From Betaproteobacteria bacterium (GTDB lineage: Bacteria > Pseudomonadota > Gammaproteobacteria > Burkholderiales > Burkholderiaceae), in contig JAGWXN010000191.1 in NCBI GenBank assembly GCA_018969885.1, positions 1 through 6,433 of the forward strand: 6,433 nt of DNA, read 5' to 3'. Positions 6,338 through 6,433 of the stretch are shown here, one piece after another. The position numbers and the translations under genes were made by a program. Position 1 is the stretch's first letter, and every line of letters begins with the position of its first letter. The notes under the pieces were generated by a model, which saw only the letters and a list, made by a program, of their open reading frames with translations, was not told the origin of the DNA and did not search any database.

Positions 6338-6433
6338 ATGAAGCCGATTGCCCGTTCCAATCCGATGCGTCGCCGCCTGCTGGCGGGGCTTGGCGGTACC
6401 GCGCTATGCGCTAGCGGCGCTGTTCGTGCCCAG
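6338..6433 (+). CDS. exported protein, 3' partial (signal peptide only)
   Basis: An open frame of 32 codons runs to the window end. It encodes MKPIARSNPMRRRLLAGLGG (1-20) followed by a short hydrophobic stretch and A-V-R-A-Q, a complete signal peptide with cleavage probably after Ala31. The arginine run followed by LLAGLGG resembles a twin-arginine signal, though it lacks a full consensus. The gene starts 14 bases after the hydrolase stop, with a strong GAGGAG site, so it belongs to the same operon; GTG 6335 is an alternative start. Signal peptides ending in R-A-Q are common on proteobacterial periplasmic solute-binding proteins (Liv-like or TctC/Bug-like), and the context makes a second binding protein the best guess. 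None of the mature protein is visible, so this remains inference. Confidence 0.75.
   Translation, partial: MKPIARSNPMRRRLLAGLGGTALCASGAVRAQ

Noticed and set aside
6402..6416. Small inverted repeat CGCTA/TAGCG near the window end
   Set aside because: The 5-bp stem lies inside the signal-peptide coding region and is expected by chance.

Overview
The window is a gene-dense stretch with every supported gene on the + strand. GC content is high, roughly 63% by sampling several lines. Short gaps, one ATGA stop/start overlap, GTG and ATG starts, and the protein styles (HAAT-family ABC transporter genes next to an acyl-CoA ligase, Ala-rich twin-arginine-like signal peptides) suggest a proteobacterium, most likely a betaproteobacterium of Burkholderiales type. 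That placement is inference; no rRNA or other marker gene is present.

Layout. At 1-572 is the 3' part of a LivG-type ABC ATPase whose Walker A region lies before the window. At 575-1357 is a complete LivF-type ATPase. At 1354-3228, overlapping livF by 4 bases, is a 624-residue long-chain-type AMP-forming acyl-CoA ligase. A 92-base gap (3229-3320), the only real intergenic space, holds a weak promoter candidate. At 3321-4490 is a periplasmic substrate-binding protein with a twin-arginine-like signal peptide. At 4500-5474 is a succinylglutamate desuccinylase/aspartoacylase-family zinc hydrolase. At 5493-6323 is an alpha/beta-hydrolase. From 6338 to the window end is the signal peptide of a second exported protein, cut off after 32 codons.

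How the genes may work together. The two ATPases and the binding protein belong to one HAAT (Liv-type) importer. Its permeases (LivH, LivM) are not in the window and probably lie upstream. The ligase translated right after LivF suggests that the imported compound is a carboxylic acid, or yields one, which is trapped as a CoA thioester. The zinc amidohydrolase-like enzyme and the alpha/beta-hydrolase fit cleavage of an amide and an ester or lactone (or C-C) bond. The most economical reading is an uptake-and-catabolism module for an acyl-amide, ester or aromatic/fatty-acid-like compound rather than a plain branched-chain amino acid transporter. The substrate cannot be read from the sequence. There is no rRNA, tRNA, CRISPR array, insertion sequence or convincing terminator, and no gap above 100 bases. 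The most unusual local features are an 18-base perfect palindrome early in the zinc hydrolase gene and the absence of the usual catalytic Asp in the alpha/beta-hydrolase.
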